Origin: Hyphodiscus hymeniophilus
Taxonomy: Eukaryota > Ascomycota > Leotiomycetes > Helotiales > Hyphodiscaceae
Assembly (NCBI GenBank): GCA_016508695.1
Contig: VNKQ01000016.1
Location: 434,001-498,000 of the forward strand
Direction: 5' to 3'
DNA length: 64,000 nt
Positions 1 through 10,145 of the stretch are shown one piece after another. The position numbers and the translations under genes were made by a program. The number at the start of each line of letters is the position of its first letter. Positions within the stretch are counted from its first letter, which is position 1. Below the pieces are notes generated by a model that worked only from the letters and a program-made list of their open reading frames with translations, was not told the DNA's origin and searched no databases.

Positions 1-435
1 TTCTTGAACTTACGTAAGTTGCACAGATATAGCCTCAATAGTCTCTTGCTGTCTAACAAAGCAAGTTCTACAGGGGATTGTTTACGGTGTAAAAGGTGTT
101 CCGATGTCCTTTAGCTCGCTGGTGTAGCTAAAATGGCATGTAAATCCACTTAATAACTGGCCCAGTACGTCGATCTTAAGTATGCGTGCTAACGTAACTC
201 ATCCCTTTCACCCTGTATCCTCGTCCAAATTTTTAGGGGCGGGCTATTCCAAGTCCATTCCGGGCTATTTCAAAACCGTAGGATGGTATCAGCCAACCCT
301 CGCGGTCTAAACGAAGCACAACCTGATCTCTTCGAGAATCCCACCGGACAAAGTCATTCATGATTCCACACATTCTCGAAGTTGTGAGAGAACCCCTCAA
401 GCCTGCTTAATCCCCCGCCCTGATAGCCACAAAGC
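1..435. other. Intergenic, nothing recognised
   Basis: No convincing reading frame, RNA gene or repeat is seen on either strand. The left edge is arbitrary, so a gene end could lie just outside the window. Confidence 0.5.
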
Positions 436-975
436 GTGAAAGACCATGCCCAGGTGGGAGATACAGCCGAACCCGTGCATGACAGTGCATCCTCGACAAA
501 TTTCTATGGCGCCGACTTAAAATTAGAATTCCTGAACCTACGCTTCGAGCTGTTCTTAACAAACACAATTTTGGCGCCCATTGCAGGCGGATATATTCGA
601 AGAGGAAAGAGCATTAGAACCTTTGGTAGGGGACATGGACATCGTGAACGCTGGATAGTTCCTGCATTTTTGGGCTTTGAAGGCCAGATAAAGGCCTGTG
701 AGAGGATTATCAGGCTATTAAAGCTGGAGAAGGTGGGGATTATTACGAGTCAGCAAGTTGGTGCTATGGAGCCTATGCAGGTACCCAAGGAAAGTGGGAA
801 TAGGATAATCAAGCATAATGTGGGTAGCGTTGAAATGATGTGGAGAGACGTGGGGGAAAGGACTGGGACTAAGTGGAAGGTTACGGCGAGTCGGGATTCT
901 GGACTGAGGATTGAGTCTAAAAAGCGGACATGGAATGATCCAAGTACAAGGAGGTATTTGAGGTTGAAAGGGTAA
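436..975 (+). CDS. Doubtful open frame, 179 codons, unknown
   Basis: An open frame of about 180 codons ends in a stop at 973-975. It has no ATG at its left end (the first codon used is GTG), and the first internal methionines are late in the frame. If real, it would be the last exon of a gene whose start lies to the left. The predicted protein is basic, with no motif I recognise and no signal or membrane segment. Its neighbour on the opposite strand is a decayed P450, so this may be a degraded region with a chance open frame. Treat it as unproven. Confidence 0.2.
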   Translation: MKDHAQVGDTAEPVHDSASSTNFYGADLKLEFLNLRFELFLTNTILAPIAGGYIRRGKSIRTFGRGHGHRERWIVPAFLGFEGQIKACERIIRLLKLEKVGIITSQQVGAMEPMQVPKESGNRIIKHNVGSVEMMWRDVGERTGTKWKVTASRDSGLRIESKKRTWNDPSTRRYLRLKG

Positions 976-1239
976 CTTAAAAGTAAACCTAGCTCTCTGT
1001 TGAAACTATCCCTTCATTCTGGTAACCAACGAAGGCTTTGCAACGTCTGCCAGCTTGTGTAATAGTTATTAAAGTCATGAAATATTGTCCCCACCTCAGA
1101 CTATATTTAGCATCGTACGTTAGAAATGGAGACATTCATATCCACGGCCTGCCTGACATAACATCGGTGCTTGTTCCACGCACAAAGGGTCTTCTGTTAA
1201 ATCCATGTCACAAGCTCGGTCCCTTCCGGGTTCTCGACA

Positions 1240-1703
1240 TCGAAATTTCGAAGCAGCCACGCCAGGATACTCGTAACTCTCAAGCTCTCTGTAAGGCAGC
1301 TGAGAGACTGAAGTGACCTTGGTGAATCATGACCCTTTGGATTCCGAAGTGAAAGCGGGCCGTATATCTTTTACGAGGATCCTCAGCTGTTCCCGCTTTT
1401 GGAGATATTCGTTGATACTCCCATCAGAGCAGTCGTGAGCGTGACGCTCCCAGCAACAACTAACGCCATCGAATGAGCAAGTATACCCTCTCTAAACATG
1501 CTGTACTCCGGATTCGCCTTATTAAGTGCCAAAATATGAGACATAAGATCTGGTGTCACAGTCTTACTGTCCAATCGCCTCCGCACATTTTCTGCCGAAG
1601 TAGACTCCTGCCAACGCAGATTCCGGTGGATGAAGAATTCTAAAGAATTGAGAACAGGATAGAGTTCCAGGCGGCTACGAAGAAGAATTACTTGGAACAG
1701 CAA
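1240..1703 (-). pseudogene. Cytochrome P450 relic, internal fragment
   Basis: Reading leftward from about 1703, one open frame (stop at 1383) resembles the middle of a fungal microsomal P450. It has a segment like YPVLNSLEFF, then VRRRLDSK, then TPDLMSHIL, then an I-helix-like piece HSMALVVAGS followed by VTLTTALMG where the family has A/G-G-x-E/D-T-T. The acidic residue before the threonines is replaced by valine. In a different frame near 1320-1240 a K-helix-region piece follows (VTSVSQLPY, then ESYEYPGVA) just after an in-frame TGA. No haem-binding FxxGxRxCxG segment or N-terminal anchor was found nearby. The frame change, internal stop and lost residues argue for a dead copy; an unusual intron structure cannot be fully excluded. 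Confidence 0.5.
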
Positions 1704-2056
1704 AATGGCAATTCAAGGGTATTATTCCTGTTGCTCCAAGCCGTCCGAACTACTATCCGAACGAGCTTATCACAAACACAAACTGCCAGCAGGCACGAAC
1801 AAGATGACGAGAAACAGAAGAAGCCCAACTGGTGCAAGAATGTCGTAGCTTTGGCACTGCAAAAACATTGCTCTTGATGAGCAACAAAAGAATGAGAAGT
1901 CTTCAGAACTCTACGCAGAGGCGTTTCCTTGATCGTTATAGCAATGAAAATATCGTTCCTTGCGACACTAACACATAGGAATCGCGTAAATTTTATATCT
2001 AGCATCTATGTACCCAAACGCCGCCGAATGCAATGACTTCTCTTTCCAGACATGTG
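1704..2056. other. Intergenic between P450 relic and RGP1 3' end
   Basis: Nothing coding is supported. The upstream part of the P450 relic would lie here, but I could not recognise it in any frame. Confidence 0.4.
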
Positions 2057-4571
2057 TTATACTACAAGCCCCTCGCTGGGACTATCATCCTTTTCCATGT
2101 TCCCTGCCAGTGCACCATAGACTCTCAGCGGCACCGCAATCTCGAAACTCTCGCAATCAATAGCTTCTGCAGCCGCAAGAGTGATTCCTCGGTCATCGTT
2201 CGCAACCTCCTCAAGAAGGTCTGCGTGAGCCTCGCCGTTCGCAAGCTGTGGGGTGACAAACTCTATTCGTATCCTCCAATCCAGGCTGACTCCACTAGTG
2301 ATGAACTCCGGGGTGGCAGAAGCAGGTATCGTTGGTGAAAACACCACTCTTCGCGCAAAGAGTGTAGACTCTGAATGAGAGACATGAATCTTCCTCGTGA
2401 CCCGCAAGATGCTAGCTTCCGATCGCAAAGCGATGGCATTGTCGACCTTCTCAGACGTTTCCAACGCTGCATGTATAGCATAGCATGGGATCTCAGCATC
2501 TGTGAAATCGACGGCTGCCGTAATGGTCTCGCCAAGACGGTATGCGGGTCTTGCAAGCATGACGACTGCCACTCGTCTTCCGCTCCGTGCGATCTCGAAT
2601 CTGTTGGCGCTATGTTGAGTTTCTGTGGCAGTGTTGCTTCGAAGAATGGCCATGTCAATGGCTTCCTTCGCAGTTGTGGGCTCCTCAACTGAGGACTGGC
2701 GACGAGACCGAGGCGCCTCCGTAGGTGATAGCAGACCGTGACTAGAATTATGTCTAGGTCTGGTAAGCAATTCGTCCACGTAGGACATAAAATCGTTCAA
2801 GGTCGACTCATTTGGTATCGAGGTCACTCTTGTCAACGTCTCTTGTGATGACTCGCGGCTGGTGTTCTCAATCGTCTTGACACGGGCCTGATCACGAAGT
2901 ATCATATATGGAGACATTAGATCATGCCCAAGAAGCTCTCCATGGCTATTCACACTGCCCAAGACTCGAAATGGTACCTCCACCGACTTTACCTGCTGCT
3001 CTTTCGCACCACCTGGCCTTTGAGTTCCAATGATCAGCTTGTAAGAGATCTTGATAGCCTTCCCACGGTGGCTAGGAGGTAGACCACGGGGCAGTTTGAA
3101 AGAGTATTTGTAGGTCTTACTCTCACCAGCTGCCAGTCGAAGGTCGACAAATAAGATTGACTGAGGCGTTGAGAGAAGTGGTACTGATCTGGAGCTGGCG
3201 ATCCCTCTCATCTCTTTAATGCTGCTGAGTTCACCGCCTCCCAAAAGCCCTCCAAGTGACTCCCCGAGATTTCCCCAACCAAATCCTCCTAGAATACCAC
3301 TATCTCTCCTGTTTCGTTCGACTCCAATTACGCCTCCTCCCTGCTCACCCACTGCCCCTTTCCGCTTCACTTCCTCAAATGGAGCTTGACTGATTAGGGA
3401 ACCATCGAGGGTAAATGATCCTTGAATTTGAGCATAGCCCATCATCAAAGTCTCTGGCGGGCGGTGGTGATTTATTGAACCTAGATTCGAGGGCCGTCTT
3501 GTATGCCCGAGTGTGGACGGAGTTCGTCCGTGCTGCTGCGGGGCATATTCTGACGCAAGTGTCTCTGCCGAATTGTTGCTTAGAGAATAGAACTCCCCAC
3601 TGCTTCGTGGTGTTCCAGCCATGCTTGCTGGTGAGAGTACTCTAGCTGTAGGAGGTGCGGATTGTTCTGATATCATTGGTATGCTGTCTTTCGATCTTGG
3701 CGAGATCAGCCGAGACGGGTCATGGTACTCGTCACCGCTGAAGGAATCCATAGCTCTGATGTCCGTGGATGGCGAGGCGACCATGGGAAATTTAAATGCT
3801 TGAGGAAATGATGCAGAGCCTTGCCTCCTTGTGAACGGTGCCCCTCTAAGACCAGGTGTACTTGGGGCGGTCGCGATGCCAGATTGTCTTCGCGAGGGCC
3901 TTTCTGGTAGAGTGTAGTCTGAATTGCCTGCAGAGAAAGAAGACATGAGGGGGGAGGGTTGTGTCGACGATCGCTGACCAGCAGGCGCTGTAAGGTGTTA
4001 GTCTAGACACTCATGTTTGATGAACATCTCAAATACCTGAGATAGGCCCTCCAGGAACACCATTCTTCCGTGGAACTATCTGTAGACTGGCAGAGCGCCC
4101 ATGCCCTCTCGACGGCCTCCGTTGCCCTTCTGATAACCCTTTTTGACTGGCCACATCCTCCGCAACAGTCTCACTGACCCCAATGGATATTATGGAAACA
4201 GATCGCCTATGACTGCCGCTCTCCTTCCCGGCTTTCGAATGACCGCCATTCCATGAGCCATATCCAGCCTGTGAGGACCGCACAGATGTCACCGGAGCAT
4301 TCAGGGAGAGGGCAGGTCGGTGGCCTCTAGTGATTTGTGGAGGACGAGAGCTCAATGTGTTGCTCTTGACTTGCGCGACTGGACCTTTCCTCTGCCTCTC
4401 TCCTCCCGATGCGAATCCATTGGCGGCGGATGAGTGTAGCGTCGACCTCGAAGGCGTAGGAGTCGTAGCAACATTTTTAAACGTGATATCGCATTCGATA
4501 TCTTCGCCAGCAAAAACGGTTTGCTCGGTCCATTTCACAAAGACTCGGATATTTGTCAACGGGGTCGACAT
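2057..4571 (-). CDS. RGP1: Rgp1-family protein (Ric1-Rgp1 GEF complex subunit)
   Basis: Two exons, 4571..4037 and 3987..2057, joined across a 49-base intron (donor GTATTT, acceptor TTACAG, branch-like CTAAC). They join in frame to give 821 residues. The protein opens with an arrestin-like beta-sandwich start (MSTPLTNIRVFVKWTEQ, then GEDIECDITFKNV). A long Ser/Arg-rich low-complexity region follows. The C-terminal half matches Rgp1, with conserved-looking strings SYKLIIGTQ, VPFRVLGSVN and a closing VPLRVYGAL. In yeast Rgp1 pairs with Ric1 to activate the Rab Ypt6 at the Golgi for endosome-to-Golgi recycling. The large disordered insert is common in filamentous fungi. The assignment rests on the start and end blocks. 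Confidence 0.85.
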
Positions 4572-5042
4572 GGCGTTGATTTAGAGGTCAAGACTCCTCC
4601 GGGTCGAAGGAGAACAGTACTGCCAGTCATGAATGCAGCAAGAGTGTAGATGGATCGAGTGTTTTCGCCGTCATAATTAGAATTATTTTATTTTGAATTC
4701 ATCCTAAGTCGAAGACTGGAATAGGAGCTCCAAAGGAGTGTGAGACGTCAAATGCGATTAAGCTTTTAGCGGCCTGACGCTAAATGTTCAGCCTGGCCAA
4801 ATCCCTGAGCCAACGTGGGGCAATCGCATTCAAGAGTAAACAATCCACCTGGTACTACAACATCGCTCTTTTCGACTCGCACAAAAAAACTGTATCAAGG
4901 CCTCAAGCACTGCTACTTGTGCTTCAATCAGTCCTTATCGAGCCTTAAGGTATTCGGAGGTATGTCAAACGTTTTGCTTGGTATGATAATTGCCCAGCTA
5001 ACGCGTGGAATGTAGGGAGTTCAGCCTTCATAATCGAACGAA
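4572..5042. promoter_or_regulatory. Divergent intergenic region RGP1/MOB1
   Basis: About 470 bases lie between the RGP1 and MOB1 start codons, so this must hold both promoters and leaders. No TATA element or known operator stands out. Confidence 0.5.
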
Positions 5043-6006
5043 ATGGCTTCCTTCATCACCACTGTGTCAGTATTACAAACTCTTGACAATATTCACCATG
5101 AGTCCTGCAATTACCCAACTTTGGAGCCCCCGGGCTCCAAGAGTCTTGACCCCAATTTGCACTCTCACTGAATCCATCTCTACCATGACGATTCAGGTCA
5201 AAGAAGACGACGACCCTTGTCTTCAGCACCCAGAGCCTGCCTATGTGTCACCTTACTCACACGGTTATAATACTAGTAATCAGCGGACCCGAAACCAATT
5301 CAGACCCCGAAATGCTAACAAAGGCACCACGAGTTACCAACTACGACAATATGCCGAAGCTACATTGGGTGGTGGAAGTCTACGAAAGATTGTGAAGCTT
5401 CCTGAGGGCGAGGACGAGAATGAATGGCTCGCAGTCAACAGTAAGGAAGTCTGGCAGAATATTAGGACCTGCTCACGCATAATTAGTGGTGGATTTCTAT
5501 AATCACATCAATCTTCTGTATGGATCGATCACCGAGTTCTGCTCGCCACAATCGTGCCCTGAGATGAAGGCGACAGATGAATTCGAGTACTTGTGGCAGG
5601 ATTCAGAGAACTACAAGCGTCCAACGAAGATGCCTGCCCCTACATACATCGAACACTTGATGGGCTGGGTTCAGAGCAACATTGATAACGAGGCTGTCTT
5701 CCCCAGCAGAATTGGTACTGTGCTTTCGATATCCTCCAAACTAGCCAGCGCTAACGATCCACAGGTATTCCATTCCCAAAGACCTTCTCAAGCATGATCC
5801 GCCAAGTTTTTAAACGCATGTACCGTGTGTACGCCCACATCTACTGCCACCATTACCCTGTTATCCGCGAGCTAGGTCTCGAAGCCCACCTCAATACGAG
5901 CTTCAAGCACTACGTACTTTTTATCGATGAGCACAGTTTGGCTAGTGGAAAGGATTTCTGGGGTCCATTGGGAGATCTTGTGGATAGCATGCTGAGAAGC
6001 GATTGA
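5043..6006 (+). CDS. MOB1: Mob1-family kinase activator
   Basis: Four exons give 217 residues: 5043..5069, 5284..5440, 5487..5714 and 5765..6006. Introns of 46 and 50 bases separate the last three. The first exon (MASFITTVS) and the 214-base first intron are the least certain part; an acceptor a few bases earlier is possible. The rest is clearly Mob1: RNQFRPRNANKGTTSYQL, GSLRKIVKLPEGED, VDFYNHINLLYG, EFCSPQSCPEM with zinc-ligand cysteines, RVYAHIYCHHY with ligand histidines, and FKHYVLFIDE. Mob1 binds and activates NDR/LATS kinases (Dbf2/Sid2) in the mitotic exit/septation network at spindle poles and the division site. Length is usual for the family. Confidence 0.93.
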
Positions 6007-6792
6007 TTGATCGATTGATTGGGGTAGTCCGTCGTAATGCGACGGAGTCAATGCTGGGATGCATTCTTGGCGTTGGCGTTATTTGCGCCGTTGGTGTTAA
6101 GGGAGTCTTTGGAACTTGGGAATATACGAGCAGTATCCTAAGGCTCTTTGAGAGACTGCGAGGGAATGAATGACTTAGAGTATTACTGTATGATCCTAGA
6201 AGCGGAGCGCTTACTAGCAAGCTTAGCACCGAGACTTTGCAATTGATTCAAGACATATGAAATTGACTTCATTGATCCTACTATTTACTCCATAGATGAT
6301 ATGCTTCCTCCTCGGTGGACAAACTCACCTGTCCTACAGCATACCATACCTTCTAAACAAAAAGATCGCCCAAGGTGTATGGTGTCGCAGTATCGAAGGT
6401 TTCATACTTCCATTCCTATGAGGATAGAAAGCAGAGGAGAGGGTGGAGGAGGTAGCTATAGCAGCGGACTTTGCAGCTCAACGATTCGGATTAGAGTTTC
6501 TTGCTTGAGAGAATTGGTCTTGGTAGAAGCTCAGCTCGTTAGTCGCAAATATATAGTATCTTCACACAAAAGTAAAAAGTAACAAGACAATTGCAAAGCA
6601 ACACGTCTTATCTCACTGGCTGAGACGTTAAAACGGAACTCGCAGTATGGACTTGACTGTTCGCTATCCAATTCCTCATGAGGGCTCAAATAGAGGGTAC
6701 CAACCTTGCAAGTAATAAAAAAAATTGGTTTGCGAAAACAAAAAAAGTGACGAAATCTGAGCAATGCTCAGGGTCGTGAACTCAAGAGAAAT
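6007..6792. other. Intergenic, MOB1 3' side to tRNA-Asp
   Basis: No supported gene. Just after the MOB1 stop there is a short GATTGATT-like repetition. An A-run at about 6740-6747 would read as a T-run on the minus strand downstream of the tRNA gene and could serve as a pol III terminator, though it lies about 50 bases away. Confidence 0.4.
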
Positions 6793-6875
6793 CTCTCTGA
6801 CGGGGAGTCGAACCCCGATCTCCCGCGCTTTGTCGATATGACAAGCGGAAATCATGACCGTTAGACCATCAAAGA
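6793..6875 (-). tRNA. tRNA-Asp (GTC) with 11-base intron
   Basis: On the minus strand the 83-base gene folds as a complete cloverleaf. The acceptor stem is TCTTTGA pairing with TCAGAGA (one T-G wobble), the discriminator is G73, and the T-arm is CGGGG-TTCGACT-CCCCG. The anticodon stem is TCCGC/GCGGG with loop TTGTCAC once TATCGACAAAG is removed. The intron sits one base 3' of the anticodon, the standard nuclear tRNA intron position, and would be removed by the tRNA splicing endonuclease. The anticodon GTC reads Asp codons. Confidence 0.95.
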
Positions 6876-7429
6876 TGTTTGATTTATGATGTGGATTGTC
6901 TTATCTTAAATAATAAACCCTGTAGCACAAATCAAGTTTTGACCGCTGCAAGCCGGCCCTTTAGCGTCTGTTGCTCCTAAAAGTGGGTCATAAGATTCTT
7001 ACGCTAACGTTCGACCTCTTCCCTTTCTTCTAACATTTCCTTTTTCGTCGGGAATCTGTTAATCATTGTTTGGTCTTGAGATTAAAACGCGTTTTTCCTA
7101 CCCTAGCTCGAATCTGAGCCTTAGATCTTCATCTGGCTTCACGTGCAGGCCTGCTCTGTCGACTCTTCCAAAAGTCTGAATAAGCCGTTATCAATCAACG
7201 AACGAGACACTCAAGCGATGTTTCGAGGAACTGCCTGGCAAATAGAATGTCCTCTACAGTACCTCGGTCATGAGTCCATTTGAAGTGAGATGGTAGACAG
7301 GACAACAGATCAAAGGTGTCAAGTGCATCGCTAAGACCTCTATGTGTACTCTGCAAGTCTTCTCACTGCCTGTTCTGCAGCCAACTGCCTCTCCCGACTG
7401 CAGCATAGAGTATGAAGAGCGTTCGTCAG
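6876..7429. other. Intergenic, nothing recognised
   Basis: The upstream flank of the tRNA. It may contain the decayed 5' part of the gene remnant that follows, but no frame long enough to support that is seen. Confidence 0.4.
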
Positions 7430-8051
7430 CTTTCATAAGAAAATCATCATAAATTCAGAGATACTACTACGTTACATGCCCGAAAGGCCTTCTGGCAACC
7501 CTAAATATGACGAACAATCCACTGGTCCCGCATACGTACAAACTCAGCCAATCCTGGGGTAGTCCAAATGTCCAGTACAGAAAGTCGTCTTCACTATCAC
7601 CAGCCAAGATCAGGGCTTCAGCGACCACATCGCATTCATCGTATCGTATTCGCACTCATATACGGGATTCAGGGTTCGAATAGTCAGGGGGGACGGCCGG
7701 CCGCTGGACGTCGATGATGACCGCATTCAAGTCAACGTCCATGGCAGCAAGGCATGGAGAACGCATGTTGTCGTCTTCGGCAATACCAAGTACGTACAAA
7801 AGCGGAAGTGGCTGGATCAATTAGAAAGTGGGGATTCAATTCAGGTTGTGCCTTGGGCGCAGTGGCCGGGTTGGACGAATTTTCGCAGGGAGTCCAAATC
7901 GATGTATATACATTATGAGGCGGCCTGTGGTGCTAAGAAAGCACCAAATATAAGACGTAGCCTAAGCGTCTACTTATGGCACTTGCCCATCGATGGCTCC
8001 GATTCAAGTATCTTGCGCAGAAAGCGATGTTCCGCGGTATATACTCTTTGA
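7430..8051 (+). pseudogene. Remnant of a fungal protein with SQDQGFS / PGW motifs
   Basis: A single frame (codons starting at multiples of three) reads on both sides of a TAG at 7560. Before the stop it has INSEILLRYMPERPSGNPKY and YVQTQPILG. After it comes KVVFTITSQDQGFSDH, then VHGSKAWRTHVVVFGNTKYV, then LESGDSIQVVPWAQWPGW. This order resembles the C-terminal part of a large family of fungal proteins of unknown function. In that family, an S-H-D-Q-G-[FW]-S motif and a G-D-x-[IV]-x-[VLI]-x-P-x-A-x-[FW]-P-G-W motif occur about 100 residues apart; I recall this from memory, without a domain name. The in-frame TAG and missing N-terminus suggest a dead copy. The frame stays open past the usual end to 8051. 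Confidence 0.5.
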
Positions 8052-8756
8052 CAGATCAACCTCCGAAGCCACTCGATCATCTTCCGAGTATCGCCCGCCT
8101 TGCAAGAAACATTCGCGATCATACAACCACCAAAAGGTTGGAAGAGATCAGATGGAGCAGGTGATGTATGGTTCGGGGCATTAGGCAGTCAGTTTGAGCT
8201 TGGTTTGAGATACGTTTATGCTTTCATCTTCGTTCATTGAGAGTCGACAGAGTCCAAACATGTTCTCTAGGGCTGCTGAGCAAGTGCTGTCTAGAGGTAA
8301 GAAATTGCGGTCTCAAGAGTGGTTTGGACGCTGCATGACGGAAGTGTATCCAAACCCACAGTCTCATTCACGAGTCATCGCTTTGAAGTCATTTCGAGGT
8401 TGTAGTTCGGGAATGAGGTCGCGGTCGAGACTATTCCTTAATGTAGTACAGGGTAATATATATTCTTTATCTATACTTCCAACTAGAGTAGTCCGAATTT
8501 CCATAATGCAATTCCGATTACTTCGATCTGAAGTACGCGAATTCCGAACAGTACAACTTAGAGCACACTAATAATCTAATAATTAGCATCCTTAGAAGGG
8601 TTCACCGCCCAACCGCCCACCACCACTCAACCGCTCAAACTCAGATTTGGAGGCCTTGACGCCGTAACTCTAGTCCATAATCCAACCACAGCCCCTAGTG
8701 TAGCTAGTCACATTGCCGCACACAACACTCCCAAGCATTTGACTTACCTACAAAAG
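8052..8756. other. Intergenic, promoter side of the 8757 gene
   Basis: Short open frames here (for example near 8218-8571) have no recognisable features. About 8560-8660 is likely leader for the downstream gene. Confidence 0.35.
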
Positions 8757-9351
8757 ATGGCATCTATACCGCCAGTGACACCAACTCAAACTTCACCAGA
8801 TCATTCCATCATCAAACTTCCTCCCACCGGATCGCCGATTCGCAGTCCCCGACGAAGCCCCAGAAAAAGCGCTTACAGTAGAAACTCGCCATCAAAACGC
8901 CCAAGCCTATCATCAAAGATGTCGCAGACATCAGCAACCATCCCAAAAAGTGACTCTGAGGCGAAAACCTCAAACCAAGCTGAGAGCTCGAAGCCAAGGA
9001 CCAAAGATGAGCTTTACGAATGGATATATGGCTCGAAAGGCAAGAAATCATACTTGCACGCATCACTATCTCTTGATTAACTTGCACGTAGAAGGACGTA
9101 CTGGATTTACCACTGATGCGTCGGTGTATTTACGCCATTACGAGACCGCGGAAGATGAGGTGCAAGATGCCGAGGAGGAGGGGGATGATGATATCGACTG
9201 GGTTGAATATGACAAGGAATGCCGTGAGCGAAGAGCAATAATGGAGGCCCAAAGCTCGGAACAGAAGAAAGGGCCAGCAGTCCAAAACCCCAAACACCCA
9301 AACCCATGCACAAAAGAAACCCAGCAAAAGAGCACATTCCCATTTCAATGA
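8757..9351 (+). CDS. Unknown small protein, GC-AG intron
   Basis: Two exons, 8757..9039 and 9092..9351, make 180 residues. The joining intron is 52 bases. It begins GCAAGA instead of GT, contains a TTGATTAAC branch-like site and ends CACGTAG. Splicing links ELYEWIYGSK to EGRTGFTTDASV in a continuous frame, and without it the first frame stops at 9080. The N-terminus is Ser/Pro/Arg-rich (SPIRSPRRSPRKS) and looks disordered. The middle has a compact segment (YEWIYGSK through VYLRHYETAED), then an acidic stretch and a charged tail. No known domain, signal or membrane segment. The start is the first ATG in frame. Function unknown. Confidence 0.55.
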
Positions 9352-9383
9352 CTGGGACTCAGTTCTCCCAAAGCATAGATATC

Positions 9384-9392
9384 AAAAAAAAA
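9384..9392 (-). terminator. Pol III T-run after tRNA-Cys
   Basis: A run of nine A on the plus strand is a T9 tract on the minus strand beginning six bases past the 3' end of the tRNA-Cys gene, the usual pol III termination signal. Confidence 0.8.
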
Positions 9393-9397
9393 TCCCG

Positions 9398-9469
9398 AGA
9401 GGCTACCAGGGGTCGAACCTAGGACCTTGGACACTGCAAATCCACGCTCTACCGCTGAGCTACAGCCTC
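9398..9469 (-). tRNA. tRNA-Cys (GCA)
   Basis: A 72-base cloverleaf on the minus strand without an intron. The acceptor is GAGGCTG/TAGCCTC with discriminator T73, which is typical of cysteine tRNAs. The D-arm is GCTC..GAGC. The anticodon stem is TGGAT/GTCCA with loop TTGCAGT, so the anticodon is GCA. The T-arm is CTAGG-TTCGACC-CCTGG. A T-run follows directly. Confidence 0.95.
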
Positions 9470-10145
9470 AAAATCTGGAGGTTCGCCTCGTTTGTTTCCC
9501 GGTTCCCTTTGTTTGCTTCGATAAGGGTATCCTTAAGCCGCTCCGAGGAAGTGAGTGATTCGTCTCGCTCTATCGTCATCTGGCGATTCGAGATCACATG
9601 TGATATGGTTAATGGCGGCGTACAGAAGTGGAGGAGGGAAGTTATGAGTATAGGGGTTTGGAATAGTGGGTATTTTTCAAAGTTCTTGAGAATTTTATTG
9701 GGGTTCATCGAATGATGTATGAGTTTCATGTCATTCCCAGTTCAGTATAGCCTCCTGTTCATCACAGCTCGCTTTGACCAGCTCAATGGAGATGGATACA
9801 TCAAGCAGAAGCATAAGTCCATTTCTGCAGGAATACTTCGCAGCTAGAAGTCAGGGCAATTGAGCCCAGAGTAGCATTGAGATTACGCAAATCATTTGGA
9901 TATTTGAAATCAGATTGTGCAATTCCAAGGACCTGGAAGAGATAGTTCCGGAGTAGTGTGTAAAAAGAATCTCAAGGCCCTGGAGAGTCAGTAGATGATA
10001 CAAAACGTGAATGAAAGTTGCAACTAAAAGAATGTATGTCTTGATTTATCTTCGATGCAGGTTCAGCGTAAATCTATCTCTAAAGCATCAGACAGTGTTG
10101 TAGTGTGAGAAAGTATTCTGCACAATGATGAAGACGACTGTGAGT
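9470..10145. other. Intergenic, nothing recognised
   Basis: It lies upstream of tRNA-Cys and downstream of the dehydrogenase 3' end. The right part is probably the dehydrogenase 3' UTR. No supported gene. Confidence 0.4.

Noticed and set aside
590..660. FGRGHGHRE on the plus strand as a P450 haem loop
   Set aside because: There is no cysteine at the required place and no other P450 motif on that strand.
7533..7562. Treating the TAG at 7560 as the end of an intron
   Set aside because: The nearest donors give introns of 27 to 38 bases, shorter than any convincing intron in the window; a nonsense codon is simpler.
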